This document shows, one piece after another, positions 27,447 through 37,238 of a stretch of 64,000 nucleotides of DNA. Each line of letters begins with the position of its first letter. Within the stretch, counting starts at the first letter, position 1. Source of the stretch: Bacteroidota bacterium (GTDB lineage: Bacteria; Bacteroidota; Bacteroidia; AKYH767-A; 2013-40CM-41-45); the NCBI GenBank assembly GCA_016708785.1, contig JADJFC010000004.1, positions 124,001 to 188,000 of the forward strand, given 5' to 3'. The notes beneath the pieces were generated by a model. That model ran no database searches. It was not told the origin of the DNA and worked only from the letters and a program-made list of their open reading frames with translations. A program made the translations under genes and the position numbers.

Positions 27447-30400
27447 ATGATGTCATTATACAATCTAGAAAGTTTGTTCAGTTTTTCCTCAAATGGAAAT
27501 CGTTTGTTGTTAAGAAAGTCACTACCTTTTCTTTTTTCTTTTTTCTTTTCACTTATCGTTTCCTATTCAGAAGCACAAACGATTAAAGTTTTATTTGATG
27601 CAAGCAAAGCTGAATCTGCCGGTAACGCTGATTGGGTTGTTGATGCAAATTCATATAATATCGGATTCGGTTCAGGACCTGCAGTTTTAAATTCCGGAAA
27701 TGAAGCAAATGCACAAAGCATTCCTTCTCCAACACAATCTAATATTACAGGAAGTACCAGTGAAACATATTGGAGTGGTGCTCTTTCTTATTGGGGTATC
27801 GATTGTGTCAATAGAAATTACATCGTTGAGTCATTGCCGTATAATGGACAAATAACTTACGGAAATTCCGGAAATCTTCAGGACCTTTCGAATTATGATG
27901 TCTTCATTGTTTGTGAGCCGAATATTCTTTTTACGGCAATAGAAAAAACAGCAATTCTGAATTTTGTTGCAAATGGAGGTGGTCTTTTTATGGTGGCCGA
28001 TCACACTATTTCAGATCGAAATAATGATGGCGAAGATTCTCCTTTTATCTGGAATGACCTGATGACAAATAATTCTGTTCAATCAAATCCATTTGGTATT
28101 ACATTTGACTTAGTCGATTTCTCCCAGACAACTTCAAATATTCCTTCTTTACCGTCTGACTCAATTTTGCATGGACCTGCCGGAAATGTTACGCAAGTAC
28201 AATTTGCTGGCGGCACATCGATGACACTTGATCCTGTAGCAAATTCAACTGTGGAAGGAGTGGTTTATAAAACTGGTTCCTCTTTTGGAAATTCAAATGT
28301 CATGGTGGCTTATGCCAGATATGGCAGTGGTAAAGTAGCGGCAGTCGGCGATAGCTCTCCTTGTGATGATGGGACAGGCGATTCAAACGACGGACTATTC
28401 TTTGGTTATACGGGCGATGCTGCCGGAAATCATCGTAAACTTTTAATGAATGCAACGATTTGGCTGGCAACACCAACTACTGTGACTGCGCCTGTTGCTG
28501 ATTTTACTGCTAATCCATTAGCCGTTTGCTTGGGATTGTCTAATACATTCACAAATACTTCAACTGGTAGTCCAACTTCATATGCATGGAATTTCGGTTC
28601 AGGTGCAAGCCCTGCTACTGCAACTACTGCTGGCCCACATACTGTTACTTATACCACAGCCGGACTAAAAACTATTGCACTTACAGTTTCAAATTCCGGT
28701 GGAAGCAACACCGTTACTAAAGTAAATTATGTTGAAGTGGATGGGAATTGTTCCACAGAAGATGTAGGTGTTTTGTCTTTGCTCAGCCCGGCTTCAATGT
28801 CTTGCCCTGCAACAGGAAATTCACTTCAAGTTCGAATTAAGAACTATGGTGCAACGGCAATAAATTTTTCTACTTCGCCTGTTGATGTTCAGATTCAAAT
28901 AACTGATCCGGTTTCAACTGTTCAATCGTTTACACAAACTATCAGTTCCGGAAGTTTGGCAGCTAATTCGACAATGGATGTCACTTTTTCAGGAGCGTAT
29001 GATATGACCTCTTCCGGAAATTACGTTTTCAATTCTACTACAATCCTTGCTTCAGACGTTAACCCTCTTAATGATGGTATAGTTGCTACAAATATTTCTG
29101 TTGGTCCCGGATATCAATCTGATTTTATATTGTTTTCAGAAAACATGGGAATTGTAAGTACAACGACTGCAATCTCATCTCATGAAACAAATAATGGATT
29201 TCAAAATACAGCACTTACATTTTCAGGTACTGCTGATATCAGAATAACAACATTTTCTACCGGTTATCCTAATGCTTCCGGCAATGCTAATGTTTTCTTT
29301 ACAGGAAGTGGAAGGAATTTTATTATTTCCGGAATTAATTCTACAACATTCAATAATTTGCAATTATCTCTAGGAATCTATAAAAATATTGCGGGCTCTA
29401 CAGGAAGTGATATGCTTGTGCAAGTAAGTACTGATGGGACAAATTATACAAATTTGACGATGCCTGCCTTACCGGCAGGAACAGCGTGGAATTATACAAC
29501 TTTAACCGGAACGATTCCCTCTACACCTAATCTGCGAATCAAGTTTACGACAACAAGTGCTACACAATTCAGGATAGATGATATTTCTCTTGTTGAACAA
29601 GTGACAGTACCAATAATTTCTGCTTCTGGACCGGTGAACTTCTGTCAAGGGAGTGACGTTACTTTATCTGTTGCTACTGCTACATCTTACCTTTGGTCCA
29701 ATGGCATGACGACACAAAGTATCGTAGTGAATGCTTCCGGGAACTATTCTGTTGTTGTTTCCAATGCAAGTGGGTGCACTGCTACAACAGTTCCTGTTTC
29801 CGTAAGTGTTGATCCAGCTTATTCAACAACCTTGATAAGATACATTGCTCAAGGAAGCTCATATACTTTACCAAATTTACAAACCGTTTCAACTACCGGA
29901 ATGTATCCTGTTTCTTACCAGACAATTCTTGGTTGTGACAGTACGATCATCACTGATCTTCGAGTTGTTGTTGTAAATGACAATGATCTATGTACAACTG
30001 ATGCGTGTAATCTTCTTACCGGTGCTGTATCACATGTTCAAGTTAACACTGATGATGGAAATCCATGTACTATTGATGGTTGCAATCCTCTCAGCGGCGT
30101 TTATCATATTTTAATTTCCGAAATCTGCGGAAATGGAATTGATGATAACTGCAATGGACAAATCGATGAAGGTTGTTTAGTAACTTTAAATCTCAAAGTA
30201 TTGATAAGTGGTTTTTACATTGGTAATAATTTGTTGCAACCTTCAATCGATCCGGTTAATTTTCCATCAGTTTGCGACACAATTATTGTTGAATTGCATT
30301 CTTCTGTTAGTCCATACGCAACACTTTTTTCCGACAAAAAAACGATTGATGTAAGCGGAAATGGAATCTTTACTTTTCCTTCTACAGCACTGAATGGTTC

Positions 30401-30741
30401 TTTTTACATCGTGGTCAAGCACAGAAATACAATTGAAACTTGGAGCAACGCTGCCGTTTCCTTTGAAGTAAATCCTGTTACTTATAATTTTTCCAATGCA
30501 GCAAATAAAGCATTGGGGAAATAATCTTAAACTTCTTGAGACAGGTGTTTATGGAATTTATAGTGGCGACATAGATAAAAACAATGCTATCAATACAAAC
30601 GATCTTTCTGCTGTAGAATCAAATTCGGTTTTATTCCTTACCGGATATATTCCAACGGATGTAACGGGAAATGGAATCGTAGAATCGTCCGATCAAAGTG
30701 TCGTAGAAAACAATATCGGCATAACACTCCTGCGACCTTAA
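27447..30741 (+). CDS. Large secreted multidomain protein ending in a dockerin-like domain (frame broken once)
   Basis: About 1098 residues after repair. Parts in order: signal peptide ending near SYSEAQ (about residue 44); a glutamine-amidotransferase-like region (about 45-345, KVLFDASKAESAGNADW, YDVFIVCEPN, GGGLFMVADH, and VAAVGDSSPCDD); a PKD domain (about 351-440); a CARDB-like region (about 445-550); a beta-sandwich anchor region (about 555-715); an immunoglobulin-like region; Cys pairs CTTDAC and CTIDGC (about 850-890); a MopE-type metal-binding motif CGNGIDDNCNGQIDEGC (about 893-910); and a C-terminal dockerin-like calcium-loop pair (SGDIDKNNAINTNDL, DVTGNGIVESSD). The frame breaks near 30515, where removal of one T gives NKAWGNNLKLLE. 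No T9SS C-terminal motif is seen. The function is unknown. Confidence 0.75.
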
Positions 30742-30757
30742 AAACGAATAATGAATA

Positions 30758-30870
30758 TTTGCCACGAATACACGAATAATGAATTATTGCCACGAATACA
30801 CGGATTATTATTCGCAAAAAGTATTCGTGCATTCGTGGCAATTATTCATTATTCTTGGCAATTATTCATT
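30758..30870. repeat. Palindromic CACGAATACACGAAT repeat cluster
   Basis: Two direct units GCCACGAATACACG(A/G)AT on the left are matched by inverted ATTCGTGCATTCGTGGC on the right, followed by duplicated TTGGCAATTATTCATTATT. The cluster fills the gap between the convergent secreted-protein and VOC genes and belongs to the same family as 3102-3222. Confidence 0.85.
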
Positions 30871-30871
30871 A

Positions 30872-31645
30872 TTATTTGGGTTCCCAAAGCTCGATTCGAT
30901 TTCCTTCAGGATCATAGATCCATCCAAATTTCCCATAGTCATAAGTCTCAACTTTTTCGTCTACTTCAACTTCTGATGAACGCAACTCTTTCAACAACTC
31001 ATCCAGATTTTTAACCCTGAAATTTAGCATGAAGTCCTTTGTTGATTTTCCAAAATACTTTGTGTCATTTGGGAAAAAAGAAAAAACAGTGTTGCAAATA
31101 TTTTCTTTCGCATTAAGATCTCGCCATTCCAAATTACAATAGGATGAAGTGAAATCCATTCCGAAATTTTTACTATACCATTCAGCAGACTCTTTTGCAT
31201 TTTTCGATTTTAAGAAAACTCCACCCAAACCTGTAACATTACCAAGAAGTTCCATTGGCTTATGATAATCATCAAAGCCTTTGTCAATCGGTTCCCACAG
31301 TTCTACCTTTTTGCCATCACAATCAATAGCCCAGCCGAAACGACCGTATTCATGACTCTCCACTTTTGCATCTACATCAATACCATTTTTTGTAAGTAGT
31401 GCTCTTGTGTTTTCAAGATTGGCTACACGCAAATTCAACATCGAATCTGAAGTACTCGGATCAAAGTAATCTGTTTTCTCAGGAAAAAATGAGAAGGCAG
31501 TATAACCTATCTCATCCGTATTCTGCTTGTCCCGCCACTTAAAACTAAAGTAGATTCCTGTTCCAAATCCAATACCAAGATTGTCTTCGTACCAACGGGC
31601 GAGAAATTTTGGGTCTTTTGCTTTTATAAATATTCCGCCAATCAT
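30872..31645 (-). CDS. Two-domain VOC-superfamily (glyoxalase-like) protein
   Basis: A 257-residue protein with two glyoxalase/bleomycin-resistance-type halves. Each half has the pattern GGIFIKAKDPKFLARWYEDNLG or GGVFLKSKNAKESAEWYSKNFG and ends with a GRIELWEP-like strand (KKVELWEP and NRIELWEP). The Glu near each end is in the usual metal-ligand position. Substrate unknown; it has no operon partner. Confidence 0.85.
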   Translation of the reverse strand: MIGGIFIKAKDPKFLARWYEDNLGIGFGTGIYFSFKWRDKQNTDEIGYTAFSFFPEKTDYFDPSTSDSMLNLRVANLENTRALLTKNGIDVDAKVESHEYGRFGWAIDCDGKKVELWEPIDKGFDDYHKPMELLGNVTGLGGVFLKSKNAKESAEWYSKNFGMDFTSSYCNLEWRDLNAKENICNTVFSFFPNDTKYFGKSTKDFMLNFRVKNLDELLKELRSSEVEVDEKVETYDYGKFGWIYDPEGNRIELWEPK

Positions 31646-31654
31646 TTTTGTTAT

Positions 31655-31750
31655 GAATTGAAATTCGTAAATAGTAAATCGTAATTCGAAGGTTACTCAT
31701 AGAATTACCAAGCAGCTCTTCGATTTACGATTTACGAATCACGATTTACG
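31655..31750. repeat. GTAAATCGTAATTCG inverted repeat
   Basis: AATTCGTAAATAGTAAATCGTAATTCGAAG on the left is mirrored by CTTCGATTTACGATTTACGAATCACGATTTACG on the right. The two arms, built of TAAATCG/CGATTTA units, flank about 30 bases. It lies between the VOC start and the arginine decarboxylase stop, two genes of the same strand. Confidence 0.8.
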
Positions 31751-31753
31751 CAC

Positions 31754-33157
31754 TTAATATCCAAGTATCTTCATCATCGAAATCGCACTCTGTTCCTTAG
31801 CGAAGAGTCGTGTAGTGATCTCACCATCTTCATCACGATCAATGATGACCATCTTCGGAGCAGGAACTAAACAATGTTGAATTCCGCCATAGCCACCAAT
31901 GCTTTCCTGATAGGCTCCTGTATGGAAGAAGCCAATATACAACGGTTCGCCTTCAAGTTTTTCTTCTGATGGAAGGTAAACTTGATTCACATGCGACTCA
32001 GTATTGTAGTAGTCATCGCTATCGCAAGTGAGTCCACCAATGTTCACCCGCTTATGTTCTTTCTCCCAATGATTGATTGCAAGCAAAATGAATTTCTGTT
32101 TGATTCCCCAAGTATCAGGAAGTGTCGTAATGAATGAACTGTCAATCATATACCAAAGTTCATTGTCATTCTGTTGCTTTTGATCTACGATGGATAGGAG
32201 AGTAGCTCCACTTTCAGCAACGGTGAAACTCCCGAATTCAGTAAATATGTTTGGCTCTTCGACTCCTTGTGCACGACATGTCGTCTGAATTTGCTTGATG
32301 ATCTGTTCGGCCATGTAATCGTAGTCGTACTCAAATCCCAGCGATTTTCTAATTGGCCAGCCGCCACCGATGTCTAATGAGTCGAGTGTTGGACAGATCT
32401 TCTTCAGTTCACAATAAACATTTACAAATTTCGCAAGCTCAGACCAATAATAGGCTGTGTCTTTGATTCCTGTGTTTATGAAAAAATGGAGCATTTTCAG
32501 CTCGACTTTTTTACTTTTTTTGAGGTTTTTTATATAAAATTCCCGGATTTCCTCATATCGAATGCCCAATCTGGAGGAATAGAACTCAATGTTGGGTTCC
32601 TCGCCGGCAGCAATTCGAATTCCAACTTTTACCTTTTTTCTTCCTTTGATCCGTTTGTCGTAATGTGAGAACTCATTCATACTGTCCAGAACAGGGATAA
32701 CGTTCTCAAAACCATCGTTCAACAGCCCGATTATGTTCTCAATGTATTGTGGTCTTTTATAGCCATTACAGATGATAAAAATGCTTTTATCGATCTTTTT
32801 TTCAGCATATAATGCCCGGATCAATGGAATATCAAAGGCAGATGAGGTTTCAAGATGAATATCATGCTTCAAAGCCTCATGCAAAACATAAGAAAAATGG
32901 GAGCTTTTAGTGCAATAGCAGTAGGTATATGTACCTTTGTAATCAGCTTTCGCAATGGCAACATTGAATATCCGCTTAGCTTTCTTAATTTGCGAACCTA
33001 TTTTAGGGAGATAAGTGATTTTCAACGGAGTACCGTATTGTTTGATGATTTCCATCAAATCAATGCCGTAAAAATGCAGGTTGTTGTCGATTACTTCAAA
33101 CCCTTCTTGTGGGAAGTAAAAGGTTTGCTCGATCAGATCGCGGTAGGTATTCTTCAT
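31754..33157 (-). CDS. speA: Arginine decarboxylase, PLP-dependent fold III
   Basis: Decarboxylates L-arginine to agmatine for polyamine synthesis. The 467-residue protein belongs to the short Bacteroidota form of the alanine-racemase-fold decarboxylases: the PLP Lys lies in YCYCTKSSHF (about residue 84), then SSAFDIPLIRAL, HFFINTGIKD, DIGGGWPI (phosphate loop), and FHTGAYQESIGGYGG with the active-site residues near the C-terminus. It is divergent from the arginase-family gene, so arginine is drawn on by both sides of this locus. Confidence 0.88.
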   Translation of the reverse strand: MKNTYRDLIEQTFYFPQEGFEVIDNNLHFYGIDLMEIIKQYGTPLKITYLPKIGSQIKKAKRIFNVAIAKADYKGTYTYCYCTKSSHFSYVLHEALKHDIHLETSSAFDIPLIRALYAEKKIDKSIFIICNGYKRPQYIENIIGLLNDGFENVIPVLDSMNEFSHYDKRIKGRKKVKVGIRIAAGEEPNIEFYSSRLGIRYEEIREFYIKNLKKSKKVELKMLHFFINTGIKDTAYYWSELAKFVNVYCELKKICPTLDSLDIGGGWPIRKSLGFEYDYDYMAEQIIKQIQTTCRAQGVEEPNIFTEFGSFTVAESGATLLSIVDQKQQNDNELWYMIDSSFITTLPDTWGIKQKFILLAINHWEKEHKRVNIGGLTCDSDDYYNTESHVNQVYLPSEEKLEGEPLYIGFFHTGAYQESIGGYGGIQHCLVPAPKMVIIDRDEDGEITTRLFAKEQSAISMMKILGY

Positions 33158-33199
33158 TCTAAACCGTTGAGTTAAATTAAGGTAGTGGGATTAAGGGGA

Positions 33200-33248
33200 A
33201 ATCCGAGTGACACGGATTGAAAGATTTTTGCTAAAGTAAGTAACTTAC
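33200..33248. promoter_or_regulatory. Two palindromes between arginine decarboxylase and arginase
   Basis: AATCCG(N7)CGGATT at 33200-33218 and the perfect 13-bp palindrome GTAAGTAACTTAC at 33236-33248 lie in the 150-base divergent region. Neither matches the ArgR box. They may be operator sites; no TAnnTTTG promoter could be assigned to either gene. Confidence 0.4.
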
Positions 33249-33307
33249 ATTTATTACCTACGTTATGGTAAAGATTTTTTGGTTAATTAATAGTAGAAAA
33301 AAGTAGT

Positions 33308-34252
33308 ATGAAAAAGGTAAGATTGGTAGAAGTGAAATCAGAGATCGCTGCAGGTACAAGAGGTGCCAGCATGGGTCCTGATGCAATTAAAATTGCTGCA
33401 CTCGACTACGGTAGTAATCTGTTTAAAAAAATCGATTCAATTGAAGTTCAAACAGAAAATAATTTACTCTTTGAATCAACAGGTAGTCCTTATGCAAAGA
33501 GAATAAAAGGTGTGTATACGGTTCTTGAGCGTACTGCGAATGCTGTAAGGAATTCACTTAAGAATAATGAATTCCCAATCGTACTTGCAGGTGATCATAG
33601 CACCGCAGCAGGAACGATTTCCGGAATCAAAATGGCTTATCCGAAAAATCGGATCGGTGTGATCTGGGTCGATGCTCATGCTGATTTGCATTCACCGTGG
33701 ACAACACCATCAGGAAATATGCACGGTATGCCAATTGCTGCTGTTCTCAATGAGGACAATGCAACCAATAAAATGAATAAGCCGGATAAGGAAACGTTAG
33801 ACCTTTGGACCAAGATCAAAAAACTTGGTGGCATTGCTCCGAAGATCGAGTGGAGTGACATCGTTTACATAGGACTTCGTGATGTTGAACCGGAAGAATC
33901 ATACCTGCTGAAAAAGAATAAAGTGAAGATCTTCAGTACAAGTGAAGTGAAGCGTAACGGAGTAGAAAAGATAGCTCGTGATACATTGGCTCACTTAAGT
34001 CGTTGCCAAATGATCTACATTTCTTTCGACGTGGATTCAATGGATTCGTCGATCTCAAAAGGAACAGGAACTCCTGTCCGTAATGGTATAACTGAAAAAG
34101 AAGCTGGTAGTTTGCTGGTTCGATTAATTCAAAACGAAAAAGTATGCTGCTTTGAGATCGCTGAAGTGAATCCGACACTCGACAAAGAAAATCTAATGGC
34201 TGAAAACACTTTCGAGATCCTACAGCGTGTAGTCAGCCAATTAACAACTTGA
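33308..34252 (+). CDS. Arginase family protein
   Basis: Binuclear manganese ureohydrolase of 314 residues. Metal ligands appear in AGDHSTAAG (about residues 94-102), WVDAHADLHSP (about 120-130) and SFDVDSMDSS (about 239-248), with a late Glu in EIAEVNP. The GNMHGMPIAA segment favours arginase over agmatinase, but agmatinase cannot be excluded, especially as the divergent neighbour makes agmatine. argS follows after 13 bases and is probably in the same transcript. Confidence 0.88.
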   Translation: MKKVRLVEVKSEIAAGTRGASMGPDAIKIAALDYGSNLFKKIDSIEVQTENNLLFESTGSPYAKRIKGVYTVLERTANAVRNSLKNNEFPIVLAGDHSTAAGTISGIKMAYPKNRIGVIWVDAHADLHSPWTTPSGNMHGMPIAAVLNEDNATNKMNKPDKETLDLWTKIKKLGGIAPKIEWSDIVYIGLRDVEPEESYLLKKNKVKIFSTSEVKRNGVEKIARDTLAHLSRCQMIYISFDVDSMDSSISKGTGTPVRNGITEKEAGSLLVRLIQNEKVCCFEIAEVNPTLDKENLMAENTFEILQRVVSQLTT

Positions 34253-34265
34253 TCAAATAACAAGA

Positions 34266-36077
34266 ATGAATATCAGATTTGAATCGCAATTAAAGAACAC
34301 CATTGCGTCAGGATTGAAAAGCCTCTATCAGCTTAATGTAGAGGCTTCGTCAATTATTTTACAAGAGACAAAGAAAGAATTTGAAGGCGATGTTACTCTC
34401 GTTGTTTTTCCGTATACAAAAACTTCAGGAAAAAGTCCGGAACAAACTGCTCAGGCAATTGGTGAATTCGTAAGTGCTTCCGATTTTCCATTGGAGTCAT
34501 TTAATGTTGTTAAAGGATTTTTAAATCTCAGTGTTAAAAAAGAATTCTGGAAAAATTATCTTGCGACAATCAGCAACGATCATTCACAATTATTCGATCC
34601 GAAAAAAACTTCCGATGAAAATTTCAAGCCGTCTAAATTGATGGTAGAATATTCATCACCAAATACCAACAAACCTCTTCACCTCGGACATGTTAGAAAT
34701 AACCTACTCGGATTCGCTGTTTCAAATGTTCTGAAAGCATGTGGACATGAAGTGGTGATGGTAAATTTAGTAAACGACAGAGGCATTCACATATGTAAAT
34801 CAATGCTTGCCTGGTTGAAATTTGGGAATGGTGAAACGCCTGCTTCAACACATATGAAAGGCGACCATTTTGTCGGGAAATACTATGTGCTTTATGATAA
34901 AAAATACAAAGCCCAGGTTGAAGAGCTGGAAAAAGACGGTGTCACAAAAGAAGAAGCAGAACGTACTGCACCTCTTCATGTAGAGATCCAGGAAATGCTC
35001 AGAAAGTGGGAGGCAGGCGATCCTGAAACCAAATCTCTCTGGGAAAAAATGAATAACTGGGTGTATGAAGGATTTGCAGAAACCTATAAAAAACTTGGTG
35101 TTTCATTCGATAAAATTTATTACGAAAGCAAAACCTATTTACTCGGTAAAGAAATCATTCAAGACGGAGTTGCCTCAGGTGCTTTCTTCAAGAAGGAAGA
35201 CGGTTCTGTCTGGATCGATCTGACTGAAGCGGGACTTGACATGAAAGTTCTTTTACGTAGTGATGGAACGAGTGTGTATATAACACAAGATATGGGCACG
35301 GCTCAATTGCGTTTTGATGAATATCCTGGACTAGAGAAATTGATCTATGTAGTAGGAAACGAACAAGATTACCACTTCAAAGTTCTGAAAGAAATTTTCC
35401 GCAAGCTTAAAAGAAATTGGGCAGATGGTCTTTACCATTTATCGTATGGAATGGTTGATCTTCCTTCCGGTAAAATGAAATCGCGCGAGGGTACTGTTGT
35501 GGATGCTGATGATCTGATAAAGGAGATCGTTGAAGAAGCAGAAATGGCTACGAAAGCTCAAGGTAAATTGGATGATTTCAATTCGCCTGAAGCAAAAGAA
35601 CTGTACCACAATCTTGGTATGTCTGCTTTGAAGTATTACATTCTGAAAGTTGATCCAAAGAAACGTATGCTTTTCAATCCGGCCGAAAGTATCGACCTGA
35701 ATGGAAATACTGGACCATTCATCAGCTATACTTATGCAAGGATCCGTTCTGTACTACGTAAAGGTGGTGCAATGAAACTGGAAGCTGATAAGTTCGTTTC
35801 GCATGATTCATCTCCTGAAGAAAAATTGCTCATCAAACAGATCTATCAATATTCTGTCGTCATTAAAGCTGCCGCTGATGCTTATAGTCCTGCTTTGGTT
35901 GCTCAATACGTTTACGATCTGGCAAAGGCATACAATCATTTTTACCACGAACATATCGTTGTAGATGCTGAACAAAAAGATATTACTTCATTCCGTTTGC
36001 ACCTTAGTGAAATGACGTCATTGGTTATTTCAAAATGTATGGCAATACTTGGAATCACTGTTCCTGAAAGAATGTAA
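34266..36077 (+). CDS. argS: Arginine--tRNA ligase
   Basis: Charges tRNA-Arg. The 603-residue class I synthetase shows VEYSSPNTNKPLHLGHVRNN (HIGH motif, near residue 137), KMKSREGTVVDADDL (KMSKS-equivalent, near residue 403), the N-terminal additional domain, and the DALR anticodon-binding domain at the end (YVYDLAKAYNHFYHE). The protein is complete. It is in tandem with the arginase gene and followed by a YiiX-like gene after one base. Confidence 0.96.
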   Translation: MNIRFESQLKNTIASGLKSLYQLNVEASSIILQETKKEFEGDVTLVVFPYTKTSGKSPEQTAQAIGEFVSASDFPLESFNVVKGFLNLSVKKEFWKNYLATISNDHSQLFDPKKTSDENFKPSKLMVEYSSPNTNKPLHLGHVRNNLLGFAVSNVLKACGHEVVMVNLVNDRGIHICKSMLAWLKFGNGETPASTHMKGDHFVGKYYVLYDKKYKAQVEELEKDGVTKEEAERTAPLHVEIQEMLRKWEAGDPETKSLWEKMNNWVYEGFAETYKKLGVSFDKIYYESKTYLLGKEIIQDGVASGAFFKKEDGSVWIDLTEAGLDMKVLLRSDGTSVYITQDMGTAQLRFDEYPGLEKLIYVVGNEQDYHFKVLKEIFRKLKRNWADGLYHLSYGMVDLPSGKMKSREGTVVDADDLIKEIVEEAEMATKAQGKLDDFNSPEAKELYHNLGMSALKYYILKVDPKKRMLFNPAESIDLNGNTGPFISYTYARIRSVLRKGGAMKLEADKFVSHDSSPEEKLLIKQIYQYSVVIKAAADAYSPALVAQYVYDLAKAYNHFYHEHIVVDAEQKDITSFRLHLSEMTSLVISKCMAILGITVPERM

Positions 36078-36078
36078 A

Positions 36079-36708
36079 ATGAATAAGTTCGGAAATTATC
36101 TTCTTTATACACTTGTTTTCATTACGATCAGTTTCTGTTCGATCTCGAAGCTCTCCATTTTTAATGGATCGCATGCGAGTGGAGTGAATTCAGGATTCAA
36201 AATTCCGTCTGAACAATTCAAGGATGGAGATATCATTTTACGGGAAGGGAAAAGTTTTGTGTCTCAGGCATTGCGCTCTTTCTCTCAGACAGACAAACAT
36301 TATTCTCATGCCGGTATCATTCAATTTAGAAATGGTCAAGCCTATGTTTGTCATGTTGTAGCCGCAGAAGGAAATCGAAGTGATAAGATTCGATTGGAGC
36401 CAATCACTTCTTTTTGTGATAGAACAGACAATATATCATTTGCAGTTTATAGAACAGATTTGAATACAAATTCCATTGATTCTATACTTTCAGAATATTT
36501 TAGAGCAGGGGTTTCATTCGACAATGATTTCGATTTGAAAACCAGTAATAAAATGTATTGTACAGAATTAGTATATAAAGTATTGACGATTGCTAATCAA
36601 AATGAAAAATTCATAAATTTGTCCCACGGTAATGGTATCGATTACGTGGCTTGTGACAATCTCTATCTAAATCCAAAAACCAAACTAATCTTCTCCCATA
36701 CTAATTGA
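36079..36708 (+). CDS. YiiX/YebB-like (permuted NlpC/P60) exported hydrolase
   Basis: A 209-residue protein from ATG 36079, directly after the argS stop; the frame is open ten codons upstream inside argS. The N-terminus is one hydrophobic signal or anchor segment. The core has FKDGDIILREGKSFVSQAL, HYSHAGIIQ with the catalytic His, and the Cys in MYCTELVYKVL, the circularly permuted papain-like arrangement of YiiX. Such proteins are predicted amidases or peptidases of lipids, peptides or cell wall. The operon link with argS and the following lipoprotein gives no functional hint. Confidence 0.8.
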   Translation: MNKFGNYLLYTLVFITISFCSISKLSIFNGSHASGVNSGFKIPSEQFKDGDIILREGKSFVSQALRSFSQTDKHYSHAGIIQFRNGQAYVCHVVAAEGNRSDKIRLEPITSFCDRTDNISFAVYRTDLNTNSIDSILSEYFRAGVSFDNDFDLKTSNKMYCTELVYKVLTIANQNEKFINLSHGNGIDYVACDNLYLNPKTKLIFSHTN

Positions 36709-36709
36709 C

Positions 36710-37141
36710 ATGAAAAAAATAACTCATTCTATATTGGTCCTTGCAGCTGCAACATTCCTTTTCGCTTGCGGAAAAAGTGATTCTCCGACTTCAATTACTG
36801 AAAAATTTCTTTCTGCAATTTCAAAGCAGGATTATGATGCTGCAAAGACATTCGGGACTGACGATACCGACAGACTTTTAAATATGATGAGTGGTTTTAA
36901 GAAAATGGGAGCGGAACCTTTTATGGCTGAAGCGAAATTCGATGTGGTAGATGAAACAATAAACGGCGATGAAGCTAAAGTAAAAGTAAAGGTGGATGGC
37001 AGAGCAAAAGAAATGATTTTCAATCTCGAAAAAGAAGACGGCAAATGGAAAGTTGCCATGAATAAAGAAACGATTAATGAGTCGGATGCGAATATTTTTA
37101 ATCTCGGCGCGACGAATACGGATTCGACTTCTGTAAAGTAA
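36710..37141 (+). CDS. DUF4878-type lipoprotein
   Basis: A 143-residue lipoprotein; the signal MKKITHSILVLAAATFLFAC ends with lipobox FFAC-like LFAC, and the Cys is at about residue 20. The mature part has the NTF2-like fold pattern of DUF4878 (ITEKFLSAISKQDYDAAKTF, then EDGKWKVAMNKE). Function unknown. It begins one base after the YiiX-like gene stop, so the two are co-transcribed. Confidence 0.8.
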   Translation: MKKITHSILVLAAATFLFACGKSDSPTSITEKFLSAISKQDYDAAKTFGTDDTDRLLNMMSGFKKMGAEPFMAEAKFDVVDETINGDEAKVKVKVDGRAKEMIFNLEKEDGKWKVAMNKETINESDANIFNLGATNTDSTSVK

Positions 37142-37151
37142 CTTTTAAAGT

Positions 37152-37238
37152 GGTCAAAGGTCAAGGGTCAAAGGTCAATAGAACCTTAACCAAGGTTTCT
37201 TGTAGATCCGCTTACCTTTGACCCTTGACCCTTGACCT
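37152..37238. repeat. Inverted arrays of the GGTCAAA heptad
   Basis: Left array GGTCAAAGGTCAAGGGTCAA... (37152-37178) and right array ...CTTTGACCCTTGACCCTTGACC (37214-37238) are near-perfect inverted copies separated by 35 bases. They lie between the convergent lipoprotein and LLM genes and could form a stem of about 25 bp. Confidence 0.85.
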
